Program-made: the position numbers and the translations under genes
The notes under the pieces: generated by a model
Seen by the model: only the letters and a program-made list of their open reading frames with translations
What the model was told of the DNA's origin: nothing
The model's database searches: none
NCBI GenBank assembly: GCA_964472525.1
Contig: CAYYLL010000009.1
Location: 28,670-92,669 of the forward strand
Reading direction: 5' to 3'
Length of the DNA: 64,000 nucleotides
Source: SZUA-37 sp964472525
GTDB lineage: Bacteria; Pseudomonadota; Gammaproteobacteria; UBA6429; Thiohalophilaceae
Part shown: piece after piece, positions 9,733 to 18,521 of the stretch
Position numbering within the stretch: position 1 is the stretch's first letter
Layout: every line of letters starts with the position of its first letter

Positions 9733-10803
9733 CTATTTACGTTGAGCAATTAAGCTCCATTGAATTAAAAGACTTTCTAATTGTAACTGCTTATTTAAAG
9801 AAGTGTGTCCAAATTTTAAAATTTCAATCACTTTATCATAGATTACAAATAACCGCTTAACCGGCACAGAAATCGCCAGCTTTTGCAGCCTGGCATTGCC
9901 ATTATGATAGAATAATGAGCTAACACCGTCACCCAACACACTATCTTGACCGCTATTGATTGAATGATAACGGATCATATCCACTAACCATGTATATACC
10001 AACTTTATCGGTATATTTTCGGGTTGCTTTAGCCATTTATCGGCAATAACAGGCGGCTTAGCCTTCCCTGAGGCTAACATCTGCCAGTCGTTCAACAATT
10101 CATCACAAATCGTGAGTATCGATGAATCAAGGTAGAATTGCGCCCTAATCGGACTATTTTCAGTTAAGGATAGTGCTAAATCTATCTCATCTTGCGAATA
10201 TTGGCTATTCTCAGCCAACCAAAGCTGCATAGCCGCAGTATCTACAGGCGAAACAGGGAAAGACTGACAGCGACTACGTACTGTTGCGGGTAATGAGTAT
10301 GGATTTGAACTGACCAGTATAATAAGCGTATTTTCGGGTGGCTCTTCCAATGTTTTAAGCAAGCTATTTGCTGCATTCACATTCATTGATTCTGCTGAGC
10401 GAATAACAATCACTCGTATCGAACCACGCGACCTTGTTAGCGAAACAGAGTCGACTAATTCCCGAATTTGCGCCACTTTAATGGCTTTGCCTTCGTCTTC
10501 AGACTCAATCAGCATAAAATCGGGATGGGTCTTTGCCATGAATAATTCACATGCGGCACAATGACCACAAGCAAGCGACTCTGAACCTAACGTAACCTCA
10601 TTGATTAGCGTTTCACATAATAAAGTTTGAGCCCAAAGCATCGCAAGCTCGAACTTAGCCAGACCGGCATTGCCGGTTAACAGTAAAGCATGGGGAATTT
10701 TTTGCGTATTTTGATATTGAAGTAGCTGTTGCCAGTCGGCTTGCTGCCACGGATATAATCTGAGAAGCGGTTGTTCGGTATCTTTAGAAACTGTTTTAAC
10801 CAT
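9733..10803 (-). CDS. holB: DNA polymerase III delta' subunit
   Basis: A 356-residue clamp-loader subunit. The N-terminal AAA+ module has a degenerate P-loop (TGNAGLAKFELA), a four-cysteine zinc module (LACGHCAACELF plus an upstream Cys), the KVAQIRELVDSVSLT segment and the sensor region NAANSLLKTLEEPPENTLII. These are hallmarks of delta' rather than tau/gamma. Its ATG shares one base with the tmk stop (TAATG), indicating translational coupling, the conserved tmk-holB arrangement. Confidence 0.93.
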   Translation of the reverse strand: MVKTVSKDTEQPLLRLYPWQQADWQQLLQYQNTQKIPHALLLTGNAGLAKFELAMLWAQTLLCETLINEVTLGSESLACGHCAACELFMAKTHPDFMLIESEDEGKAIKVAQIRELVDSVSLTRSRGSIRVIVIRSAESMNVNAANSLLKTLEEPPENTLIILVSSNPYSLPATVRSRCQSFPVSPVDTAAMQLWLAENSQYSQDEIDLALSLTENSPIRAQFYLDSSILTICDELLNDWQMLASGKAKPPVIADKWLKQPENIPIKLVYTWLVDMIRYHSINSGQDSVLGDGVSSLFYHNGNARLQKLAISVPVKRLFVIYDKVIEILKFGHTSLNKQLQLESLLIQWSLIAQRK

Positions 10804-11423
10804 TATTGAAGATACTCATCTAAAACAGTGGCAATATCCTTTTGAACTTGCTCCAATGTTTGTGACGCATCAATCACCCGATAGCGTTGCGGAAAATCGT
10901 TAGCCATTTGTAAATAACGTTGTCTAACCGCTTCAAAAAAATTATTTTTTTCCTGTTCAATTCTGTCTGGCTCGCTACGCTCACTAGCACGCTGCATACC
11001 AATTTCAACTGACAAATCCAGTAAGATAGTTAAGTCTGGACGTAAATTACCTTGCACCCAGTCTTCTAAAACAGCAATGCGTTGCGTGGAAATACCGCGC
11101 CCTGCCCCTTGATAAGCATAAGTCGCATCCGTGAAGCGATCGCATAACACCCATTTGTTCTGTTTTAGAGAGGGTTTAATTAACGTTGCCAAATGTTGTG
11201 CGCGTGCGGCAAACATTAACAACAATTCTGTATCCGATACCATGGACTTGTTTTTTGCATCGAGTAGCAAGTTACGAATTTTCTCACTTAATTCGGTACC
11301 ACCCGGCTCACGGGTTGAAACAACATCAATATTTTTATCTTTTAAGTACGACAATATAAAAGCAATATTGCTGCTTTTGCCAACACCTTCACCACCTTCG
11401 ATTGTTATAAATTTAGCCTGCAT
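10803..11423 (-). CDS. tmk: Thymidylate kinase
   Basis: A 206-residue dTMP kinase supplying dTTP for DNA synthesis. The P-loop is IEGGEGVGKSSN (residues 8-19); the dTMP-binding region is STREPGGTELSEKIR; DRFTDATYAYQGAGRGI carries the DR motif; and the LID has ERSEPDRIEQE, the bacterial LID pattern. Length is standard. It starts 2 nt after mltG and overlaps holB by one base. Confidence 0.96.
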   Translation of the reverse strand: MQAKFITIEGGEGVGKSSNIAFILSYLKDKNIDVVSTREPGGTELSEKIRNLLLDAKNKSMVSDTELLLMFAARAQHLATLIKPSLKQNKWVLCDRFTDATYAYQGAGRGISTQRIAVLEDWVQGNLRPDLTILLDLSVEIGMQRASERSEPDRIEQEKNNFFEAVRQRYLQMANDFPQRYRVIDASQTLEQVQKDIATVLDEYLQ

Positions 11424-11424
11424 A

Positions 11425-12483
11425 TTATTTTTTCTTATAAGATGAAAATGAACGTTTTCGTCCTTTTAACTGGTATTTAATCACCGCGTTGTTATGTTCT
11501 TTTAAACTTGACGAAAAATAATGACTACCATCACCTTTAGCCACAAAATACAGCGCATCACCGGATGCCGGATGCAACGCGGCATCAATCGCATCCTTAG
11601 ACGGCATCGCAATCGGCGTAGGCGGTAAACCATAATGGCGGTAAGTATTATAAGGCGTATCCCGTTTTAAATCGCGGCGCTTGATATTCCCTTTAAATTT
11701 TTTACCCATTCCATAAATAACCGTTGGATCGGTTTGTAAACGCATCCGTGCCTGTAGTCGACGAATAAATACGCCCGCAATCTGAGCGCGTTCAGAAGCC
11801 AGCCCAGTTTCTTTTTCAACGATCGACGCTAATATTAAAGCTTCATAAGGTGTTTTAAAGGGTAACCCTACATCACGGTTAGGCCATTGTTTTGCCAGAT
11901 AATGTTCCATTGCAGCATACGCCTGTTTTAACAAGTCGCTGTCACTCATGCCTTTGGGGAAACGATACGTATCCGGCATAAAACGCCCTTCTGGATGTAC
12001 ATCGTCTTTACTCATGGTCTGCATAATACGGGCATCAGACAAACCTTTTAAATGATGCAGTAAGAATGGATTTTGATTCACTTCCGACATCATTTGACTA
12101 AAATTCCAGCCTTCAATAATCGCTAAAGAATACAGCTTCACTTTACCGTTCAGCAGTTTATCAATTAACGATAAGGGTGTATCGTTTCTTGTTATTTGAT
12201 ATTCACCCACATGCAGATTATTGGGTGTTGAAAAAAGACGTGCATACCATAATAAATATCGCGGTTTAGTTACGACATTCTGTTTATGCAAACGATACAG
12301 CAACCGCGTTAAATTACTGCCTGGTTCAACATGAATCACTTTTTCACCCGAGGTTAGCCGCAAAGGAGAATTTAGATAATTCTTGGCATCCCACCATAAA
12401 TAACCCGTCGCAAGCGAGCCAACAAGAATCGTTAAAGCAATAAATTTATATATAAAGCGCGGCATAATCAACTGAATATTCAT
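11425..12483 (-). CDS. mltG: Endolytic murein transglycosylase MltG (YceG)
   Basis: A 352-residue inner-membrane protein with one N-terminal membrane segment (around residues 11-29) and a periplasmic YceG domain that cleaves nascent peptidoglycan glycan strands. The catalytic-region motif is ASIVEKETGLASERAQIAGV (the first Glu of EKE-TG), followed by RLQTDPTVIYGMG and NTYRHYGLPPTPIAMPS. The ATG at 12483 overlaps the end of pabC by 38 nt; an in-frame ATG at 12465 (MPRFIYKF) is an equally plausible start, since neither has a clear ribosome binding site. The order pabC-mltG-tmk-holB matches E. coli. Confidence 0.93.
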   Translation of the reverse strand: MNIQLIMPRFIYKFIALTILVGSLATGYLWWDAKNYLNSPLRLTSGEKVIHVEPGSNLTRLLYRLHKQNVVTKPRYLLWYARLFSTPNNLHVGEYQITRNDTPLSLIDKLLNGKVKLYSLAIIEGWNFSQMMSEVNQNPFLLHHLKGLSDARIMQTMSKDDVHPEGRFMPDTYRFPKGMSDSDLLKQAYAAMEHYLAKQWPNRDVGLPFKTPYEALILASIVEKETGLASERAQIAGVFIRRLQARMRLQTDPTVIYGMGKKFKGNIKRRDLKRDTPYNTYRHYGLPPTPIAMPSKDAIDAALHPASGDALYFVAKGDGSHYFSSSLKEHNNAVIKYQLKGRKRSFSSYKKK

Positions 12484-13300
12484 CTATTAATAATTTCATT
12501 ATATTTTTTGTTTTTAATCCTGTTTTATAAACTTTATTCCCTGCCTGTTTTACCGGCCAGAGACCAATAAGACTATTCGTTAGAAAAACCTCATCGGCAT
12601 CTAACACTTGTTCCTGAGATATTTCACCTTCTACCACCATGATGCCGTGTGCTTCACAAAGTTTCAATACAATATTCCTTATAATGCCATCCACTCCGGC
12701 TTGGTTAATAAGCGGTGTATGTACAACATCGTCTTTAATAATAAAAATATTTGACATCACCCCTTCAATAATATTCCCACTGGTATCCGCCATTAAACCT
12801 TCCTGATATTCATCCACCCATTCCTGACGGGCAAGCACTTGTTCCAGCCGATTTAAGTGCTTCACGCCAATCAATCGTTTTTGATACGATAAACGTGTTT
12901 GACAAAATTTGACCTTCACTCCCTCTCGCCAATAATCCATAGAGTAATCTGGATAGCTTAGCAAGGAGATGATGATATTCGGTTTCGCACCTTCAGCACA
13001 TTGATACCCACGTTCGCTATCCCCGCGAGTTAAAATTAATTTAATAGTGGCCATAGCCACAGTCGGATTTAAAGAACAAAGCTGTTCTATCTCGTTCTTT
13101 AAATGCTTTGCAGATGGACACTCGATACCCAACACCGTGCACCCGTTTAATAAACGTTGATAATGTTCATCCCAAAATACAGGCTGATGATTAACCATTA
13201 TCATGGTTTCAAACAAACCATCACCATAGTTAAAGCCGCGATCCTGAATTGAAATTTCAGAAATCGCTTTACTATTAACAATACTGTTCAATAATGCCAT
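12446..13300 (-). CDS. pabC: Aminodeoxychorismate lyase
   Basis: A 284-residue fold-type IV PLP enzyme that converts 4-amino-4-deoxychorismate to p-aminobenzoate for folate synthesis. Visible features are QDRGFNYGDGLFETM near the N-terminus, the PLP lysine in GVKHLNRLEQVLARQEW and MADTSGNIIEGVMSNIFI. It begins 2 nt after the pabB stop, so the two enzymes of the pathway are made from one message. A branched-chain or D-amino-acid transaminase is the alternative for this fold, but the pabB neighbour makes PabC much more likely. Confidence 0.92.
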   Translation of the reverse strand: MALLNSIVNSKAISEISIQDRGFNYGDGLFETMIMVNHQPVFWDEHYQRLLNGCTVLGIECPSAKHLKNEIEQLCSLNPTVAMATIKLILTRGDSERGYQCAEGAKPNIIISLLSYPDYSMDYWREGVKVKFCQTRLSYQKRLIGVKHLNRLEQVLARQEWVDEYQEGLMADTSGNIIEGVMSNIFIIKDDVVHTPLINQAGVDGIIRNIVLKLCEAHGIMVVEGEISQEQVLDADEVFLTNSLIGLWPVKQAGNKVYKTGLKTKNIMKLLIDEYSVDYAALYI

Positions 13301-13301
13301 G

Positions 13302-14729
13302 TTAGTTTAATGCCTCAAGCAAGCCCTTGGCTTTCGCGCGTGTTTCATCCAACTCTTTTTGTGCAATCGAATCCGCAACTAACCCTGCTCCAGCCCTTAA
13401 CTTTAATTGTTCAGATGTTAGTTCAAAGGTGCGAATTAAAATATTAAAATCCAGACTACCATCATGATTAATGTAACCAACAGAACCCGTATACGCCCCG
13501 CGCGGCATGGCTTCTAATTCAGCAATAATTTGCATACAACGTTCTTTAGGGCAACCCGTAATCGTACCTCCGGGGAAAACAGCACGAATAACATCACCGG
13601 GGGTTATATCTGCTTTTAGTTCTCCGGCTACATTGGACACAATATGATGCACATGTTGAAAAGATTCTAGAACCATTAATTCATCGACCTCAATACTCCC
13701 CGGCACACAAATACGCCCTAAATCATTTCTCTCCAAATCAATCAACATAATATGTTCAGCACGTTCTTTAGGATGAGCGATTAATTCCTGTAAGCTTTCA
13801 ATATCGGCAGCCGTTTCATTCTTGCGGGCACGGGTACCGGCAATGGGTCGTGTTTGAACACGGCCATTATCTGCTTTAACTAAACGTTCAGGGGATGAGC
13901 TTATTATTTGATAATCATCTTCACAAACATAGGCTGAGAAGGGAGCAGGGTTTGAACGTTTAAGCGCACAATACAAGTCTACCGCTTCTAGCGATTCAAT
14001 CTGTGTACTTTTCCACAAACGTGATAAGTTAACCTGAAAGACATCTCCTTCTTTAATATAGTGCTTTACCTTTTTAATGGCCTCAAGATATTGCTGTGGC
14101 GATTCTTCTTGCAAGTCTACTTTGTTTTTAATCCTAGAAAGTTCATTACTTTGAATAGATTTTATATCTTCCAATATTAACTGAACTTTATCAGCATAAG
14201 CTGTCTCGGCAACAATAGACTGAATACCGCGGTGCTTGTCATTAATAATAGCCACAGGAATACGTGTTAGTTTGGCGACAGTGGATATTTCTTTCGTACA
14301 CGGCAAGACTAAACGTGTTTCTATTTGTCCTGCAAGTTCATAACTTAAATACACAAACCAGCCACCGCTAAATGGTAAGTTTGTTTGCTTAGCAGAAATA
14401 GCATACTTGTCTTTTACCCAGTTTAAATCCAGATTAGATAAAAAATCTTTTTCTTTATCAACTACTACACCGGATAAGTTATTATTTGAATCTAACGTTA
14501 ATGTTTGCAATGGAAAGGCAAATAAAATGTCATAGCGCGCATGTTGTTTAGCACTATTAATATAGGATGAGGAATTATTTTTTTTAGTCGACGCTAAAAC
14601 ATCTTCTGCCTGCGCAGAGCTTTCCAATATAAAGGGATAGCGTTGAGGATTAACCCGATGCAGATCAGTGAAATCAATACACTGATCAAGTTGGCGTATG
14701 GTTAAACCTTCAGAACCTGTTGGTCGCAT
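13302..14729 (-). CDS. pabB: Aminodeoxychorismate synthase component I
   Basis: A 475-residue chorismate-using enzyme. C-terminal chorismate-binding motifs are GDVFQVNLSRLW, RPIAGTRARK, MLIDLERNDLGRIC and FPGGTITGCPKERCMQI, the last with the PIAGT/TGCPK pattern of aminodeoxychorismate synthase. A longer frame opens at 14804 inside fabF, but its first 25 residues read as shadow of the fabF end, so I place the start at the ATG at 14729 (MRPTGSEGLTIRQ). This gives a size close to the E. coli protein. The glutamine amidotransferase partner (PabA) is not in the window. Confidence 0.9.
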   Translation of the reverse strand: MRPTGSEGLTIRQLDQCIDFTDLHRVNPQRYPFILESSAQAEDVLASTKKNNSSSYINSAKQHARYDILFAFPLQTLTLDSNNNLSGVVVDKEKDFLSNLDLNWVKDKYAISAKQTNLPFSGGWFVYLSYELAGQIETRLVLPCTKEISTVAKLTRIPVAIINDKHRGIQSIVAETAYADKVQLILEDIKSIQSNELSRIKNKVDLQEESPQQYLEAIKKVKHYIKEGDVFQVNLSRLWKSTQIESLEAVDLYCALKRSNPAPFSAYVCEDDYQIISSSPERLVKADNGRVQTRPIAGTRARKNETAADIESLQELIAHPKERAEHIMLIDLERNDLGRICVPGSIEVDELMVLESFQHVHHIVSNVAGELKADITPGDVIRAVFPGGTITGCPKERCMQIIAELEAMPRGAYTGSVGYINHDGSLDFNILIRTFELTSEQLKLRAGAGLVADSIAQKELDETRAKAKGLLEALN

Positions 14730-14754
14730 AACGTAACCACTGTCATAAAAAAAC

Positions 14755-16005
14755 TTAACGCAACTTACCAATAACCAAAGTAGCGTTGGTGCCACCAAAG
14801 CCAAACGAATTGGATAAGGCAGTATCCACTTTCATATCACGAGCCGTATTCGGTACAAAGTCCAGATCACAACCGGCTTCAATGTCCTGATTAAAGATAT
14901 TAATCGTGGGTGAAGCAACTTGGTCACAAATACACAGTGCAGTAAAAATAGCTTCCATTCCGCCAGCTGCACCCAAACCATGACCGGTCATTGACTTGGT
15001 GGAACTCATTGCAAGTTTATAAGCATGATCACCAAAGGTTGATTTTACCGCATGGCATTCAGCAGCATCCCCGGCCGGAGTCGATGTACCGTGCGCATTA
15101 ATATATTGAATTTCTTCAGGATTAATCCCGGCATTTTTAAGTGCTAAGTTCATGCAACGGCTAGCACCTTCGCCACCTTTCGATGGTAAGGTCATATGGT
15201 AAGCGTCACCACTTAATCCATAACCGAGTATTTCTGCATAAATAGTCGCGCCGCGTTTTTTTGCAAATTCGTATTCTTCTAAAACAACCACACCCGCACC
15301 ATCACTGAGAACAAAACCATCACGGTCTTTGTCCCATGGGCGACTGGCTGTTTCAGGGTCATCGTTACGTGTTGAAAGCGCGCGTGCAGAGGCAAAGCCA
15401 CCTAAACAAGTTGGACTGCTCGCCATTTCTGCTCCACCGGCAACCATGACATCTGCATCACCGTATTCAATTAAGCGTGCAGCATCACCAATACTGTGTG
15501 TACCGGTAGCACACGCAGTCACAATGGCAATATTCGGTCCTTTCAAACCATACATAACGGATAAGTTACCCGAAATCATATTAATGATATTACTGGGAAC
15601 AAAAAAAGGAGAAATTTTTCTGGGGCCGCCTTTTAAATAACTATCATGGCCTTTTTCGATACCGGGTAAACCGCCAATGCCAGAACCAACCGCAACACCG
15701 ATACGAGTTGCATTTTCTTCAGTCACTTCCAAACCCGAATCGGCAATCGCTTCGGCTGCCGCCACAATGCCATAATGAATAAAGGTATCCATTTTTTTTG
15801 CATCTTTTGGTTTAATCACGCTCGAGCTATCAAAGTCTTTACTGATTGAGCCACCGATTTGTGATGCAAACCCGGATGGATCAAAATGTGATATGCGTTT
15901 AACACCGCTTTTACCAGCTAAAATATTTTTCCACGAAGATTTAACATCTAAACCCACTGGCGAGACCATACCCAACCCAGTAATAACAACACGACGTTTA
16001 CTCAC
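14755..16005 (-). CDS. fabF: 3-oxoacyl-[ACP] synthase II
   Basis: A 416-residue beta-ketoacyl-ACP synthase that elongates acyl chains. The Cys-His-His triad is at Cys165 (TACATGTHS), His305 (NAHGTSTPAGD) and His342 (TGHGLGAAGG), almost the same numbers as in E. coli FabF. The GTG at 16005 gives the canonical beginning MSKRRVVITGLG and has GAGG a few bases upstream; a TTG at 16017 is less likely. It lies downstream of acpP but is separated from it by a 163-nt gap containing a terminator-like hairpin, so it may be expressed below the acpP level. Confidence 0.96.
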   Translation of the reverse strand: MSKRRVVITGLGMVSPVGLDVKSSWKNILAGKSGVKRISHFDPSGFASQIGGSISKDFDSSSVIKPKDAKKMDTFIHYGIVAAAEAIADSGLEVTEENATRIGVAVGSGIGGLPGIEKGHDSYLKGGPRKISPFFVPSNIINMISGNLSVMYGLKGPNIAIVTACATGTHSIGDAARLIEYGDADVMVAGGAEMASSPTCLGGFASARALSTRNDDPETASRPWDKDRDGFVLSDGAGVVVLEEYEFAKKRGATIYAEILGYGLSGDAYHMTLPSKGGEGASRCMNLALKNAGINPEEIQYINAHGTSTPAGDAAECHAVKSTFGDHAYKLAMSSTKSMTGHGLGAAGGMEAIFTALCICDQVASPTINIFNQDIEAGCDLDFVPNTARDMKVDTALSNSFGFGGTNATLVIGKLR

Positions 16006-16076
16006 AACACACCTCAAAAAAACTTTAAGTGACTAAATAAAATGATTAAGTAGCAAATAACCAAACTTAACAATGT

Positions 16077-16103
16077 AAAAAGCCGCACTTAAACAGTACG
16101 GCT
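16077..16103 (-). terminator. Intrinsic terminator/attenuator between acpP and fabF
   Basis: On the minus strand an 8-bp stem (AGCCGTAC with GTGCGGCT, one G-T wobble) with a 7-nt loop is followed directly by TTTTT. This is a standard Rho-independent shape placed 66 nt after the acpP stop and about 70 nt before the fabF start. Partial termination here would let acpP be expressed above fabF. Confidence 0.6.
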
Positions 16104-16145
16104 GACATTTATATTTTGGGTATTCTTATTCTACTTCGAACCCAA

Positions 16146-16164
16146 GTAATGCGTTTAGCATTAC
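16146..16164 (-). other. mRNA hairpin just after acpP
   Basis: A perfect 7-bp inverted repeat (GTAATGC / GCATTAC, 5-nt loop) starts 4 nt after the acpP stop codon. It has no T-tract, so it looks like a 3'-end stabilising hairpin rather than a terminator; the true terminator-like hairpin lies further downstream at 16077-16103. Confidence 0.5.
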
Positions 16165-16168
16165 AGTA

Positions 16169-16402
16169 TTAAGTATTGCTTGTTACGTAATCAATAGCTT
16201 GCTGAACCGTTGTAATCTTTTCAGCATCTTCATCAGGAATTTCAGTTTCAAACTCTTCTTCTAATGCCATCACTAATTCAACGGTATCAAGTGAGTCTGC
16301 GCCCAGATCATCAACAAATGAAGCTTCTTTAGTGACTTCCTCAGCTTTAACACCAAGTTGTTCGATTACAATCTTTTCTACGCGTTCTTCAACACTGCTC
16401 AT
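16169..16402 (-). CDS. acpP: Acyl carrier protein
   Basis: A 77-residue, highly acidic carrier of growing acyl chains. The phosphopantetheine attachment Ser37 sits in the invariant DDLGADSLDTVELV motif. Size and sequence match AcpP throughout. A good ribosome binding site (AGAGGAAAGA on the minus strand) precedes the ATG. The 152-nt gap to fabG upstream and the two hairpins downstream suggest its own promoter and processing, as expected for one of the most abundant proteins in the cell. Confidence 0.97.
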   Translation of the reverse strand: MSSVEERVEKIVIEQLGVKAEEVTKEASFVDDLGADSLDTVELVMALEEEFETEIPDEDAEKITTVQQAIDYVTSNT

Positions 16403-16554
16403 CTCTGTTCTTTCCTCTATAATTTTGTCAGCAAAACTGCTGGGTGCGATATTGTATTGAAATATGACGCTTTATGCCATAGCCAAGGTCTATTTGACCT
16501 TTTTTATTTTCAACCAATACAATATACCTATATTTCAATAACTTAGAAACACTA

Positions 16555-17298
16555 TTATGACATATACATGCCACCATTAACATGAATTGTTTCACCCGTA
16601 ATGTAACTAGCCGATTTTGATGCTAAAAATGTGACCGCATTGGCTATTTCCTGTGTATCGCCTAAGCGTCCTAGGGGTACTTTTGTTAATAATGCGTCTC
16701 GTTGCTCATCAGGGAGGGCTTTTGTCATATCGGTATCGATAAAACCGGGGGCCACCACATTCACGGTAATTCCCCGCGAGCCCACTTCCTGTGCTAATGA
16801 CTTACTAAAACCAATCACACCGGCTTTGGCGGCCGAATAGTTCGTTTGCCCTGCGTTTCCAGAAACCCCCACCACAGACGCAATGCTGATAATACGCCCT
16901 TTACGCGCCTTCATCATGCCGCGTAGAACGGCCTTGCTTAAACGATAGATTGAGCTGAGATTGGTTGTAATAATATCGTCCCATTCGGCTGCTTTCATTC
17001 GCATTAACAGGTTATCTCGAGTAATACCGGCATTATTGACTAATATTGATACCGCCCCTTTGCCATCCGTAATGCTTTTAATAGCGGCTGAAATACTGTC
17101 TTCATCGGTGACATTCATTACCAGACCTTGCCCATTAATACCATTGTCTTTCATATACTTAGAGATACTTTCTGCGCCTTTTTCTGAAGTTGCTGTACCG
17201 TAAACATAGGCCCCTTTTGAGCCTAAATCCAAGGCGATCGCCTGACCAATACCACGGCTGGCACCAGAAACTAATGCAATTTCATTTTCGAGTTCCAT
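16555..17298 (-). CDS. fabG: 3-oxoacyl-[ACP] reductase
   Basis: A 247-residue short-chain dehydrogenase performing the NADPH-dependent keto reduction in fatty-acid elongation. The cofactor motif SGASRGIGQA is at residues 11-20, NNAG at 88-91, and the catalytic Ser141, Tyr154 and Lys158 are all present (SVVGVSGNAGQTNYSAAKAG). The start at 17298 has GAGGAATAACG in front. It is between fabD and acpP in the canonical order; the fabD-fabG gap is filled by a structured repeat. Confidence 0.96.
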   Translation of the reverse strand: MELENEIALVSGASRGIGQAIALDLGSKGAYVYGTATSEKGAESISKYMKDNGINGQGLVMNVTDEDSISAAIKSITDGKGAVSILVNNAGITRDNLLMRMKAAEWDDIITTNLSSIYRLSKAVLRGMMKARKGRIISIASVVGVSGNAGQTNYSAAKAGVIGFSKSLAQEVGSRGITVNVVAPGFIDTDMTKALPDEQRDALLTKVPLGRLGDTQEIANAVTFLASKSASYITGETIHVNGGMYMS

Positions 17299-17316
17299 CG
17301 TTATTCCTCATATTTT

Positions 17317-17437
17317 AATCTAGGTTCCCCGTCCACTTGCGGCGGGCACAAAACCGTTGGGGTTTCCAAAGGGGAGAAGCGGAGCTCTCCCCCGTTGGTC
17401 GTCAGCGGGGTGCATACCCCCGTTGACGATATATAAT
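17317..17437. repeat. Multi-hairpin intergenic repeat, copy A (between fabD and fabG)
   Basis: This 121-bp stretch is about 80% alike by eye to 21566-21657 over the shared parts. It contains GTCC/GGGC (17331-17334 with 17344-17347), AAACC/GGTTT (17351-17355 with 17361-17365) and GGGGAGA/TCTCCCC (17371-17377 with 17386-17392). Relative to copy B it carries about 27 extra bases that repeat CCCCCGTTG and form one more hairpin (GGGGT-GCAT-ACCCC, 17407-17420). It lies in the leader of fabG, so it could affect fabD-fabG read-through. Confidence 0.75.
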
Positions 17438-17445
17438 TGATTTCG

Positions 17446-18375
17446 TTATTCCGCTGATAAAGCCTTATCGAAGCTCGCCGGGTCAAAAACAGCCGCTGCC
17501 GATATGCTTTTATCAATACGCTTATTTAAGCCCACAAGCACACGCCCCGGCCCACATTCAATAAGCTGATCCACGCCATCCATTGCCATTTTCTGGATGG
17601 TACCAACCCAGCAGACTGGATTAAATAACTGCCGTACCAGTGCATCGCGTATTTTATCCGCATCGGTTTCAGCCACCACATCCACATTATTAATAACCGG
17701 AATAACTGCTTCACTAAACGTAATAGACTTTAATTTCTCAGCCAGTTGTTCGGCTGCCGGTTTCATTAAATCACAATGCGATGGTACGCTCACGGGCAAC
17801 GGTAATGCACGTTTAGCACCCATTTCTTTGGCCACAGTAACAATCCGTTCAATCGCCGCTTTACTGCCTGCAACCACGACCTGGCCGGGAGAATTATAAT
17901 TAACGGCTTGTAGCACCTCACCTTCGGCTGCCTGCGTGCAAGCATCAACCACTTGTGCATCTTCCAAACCTAAAATGGCGGCCATACCACCTTGTCCTTC
18001 CGGCACGGCTTGCTGCATAAACTGACCACGCGCTTCAACCAATTTTATCGCATCACTAAAGTCTAAAACACCGCCACACACTAATGCGCTGTATTCGCCT
18101 AAACTGTGGCCAGCCAGTACAACTGGCATTGCACCGCCCTTTGCCTGCCAGATTTTCCAACAGGCTACACCCGCTGCTAATAAAGCCGGTTGGGTAATAT
18201 CCGTTGAGTTTAATTTTTCTTGTGGGCCTTGTTGGGTTATTTCCCATAAATCATAACCCAATGCATCGCTAGCTAATTTAAAAGTATCTATCACGATAGA
18301 CTCAGCTTCAGCAAGCTCTTTGAGCATACCCACTGACTGGGAACCCTGACCGGGGAATACGAATGCTAACGACAT
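17446..18375 (-). CDS. fabD: Malonyl-CoA:ACP transacylase
   Basis: A 309-residue transacylase loading malonyl groups on ACP. It begins MSLAFVFPGQGSQSVGM, the family opening; nucleophile Ser91 lies in LAGHSLGEYSALVC; the active-site Arg is in EARGQFMQQAVPEGQG; and the catalytic His is in LPVSVPSHCDLM near residue 201. Full length. It is upstream of fabG and downstream of fabH, with a 146-nt gap to fabH in which I see no feature. Confidence 0.96.
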   Translation of the reverse strand: MSLAFVFPGQGSQSVGMLKELAEAESIVIDTFKLASDALGYDLWEITQQGPQEKLNSTDITQPALLAAGVACWKIWQAKGGAMPVVLAGHSLGEYSALVCGGVLDFSDAIKLVEARGQFMQQAVPEGQGGMAAILGLEDAQVVDACTQAAEGEVLQAVNYNSPGQVVVAGSKAAIERIVTVAKEMGAKRALPLPVSVPSHCDLMKPAAEQLAEKLKSITFSEAVIPVINNVDVVAETDADKIRDALVRQLFNPVCWVGTIQKMAMDGVDQLIECGPGRVLVGLNKRIDKSISAAAVFDPASFDKALSAE

Positions 18376-18521
18376 GTTACACCTTAACGATTTAATAAGT
18401 TTTAATGGTTATACCATTAACACTTTATATTTTATTTAAAAACACAAACTGCTAACGATCGTTGTGACAAACTTACATTTGAATTTGAATTTTTCTGAAC
18501 ATAAAACAATCGTGACTTATT

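Noticed and set aside
14730..14804. N-terminal extension of pabB overlapping fabF
   Set aside because: Most of it is read from the conserved fabF 3' end in another frame; the ATG at 14729 gives the family's normal length.
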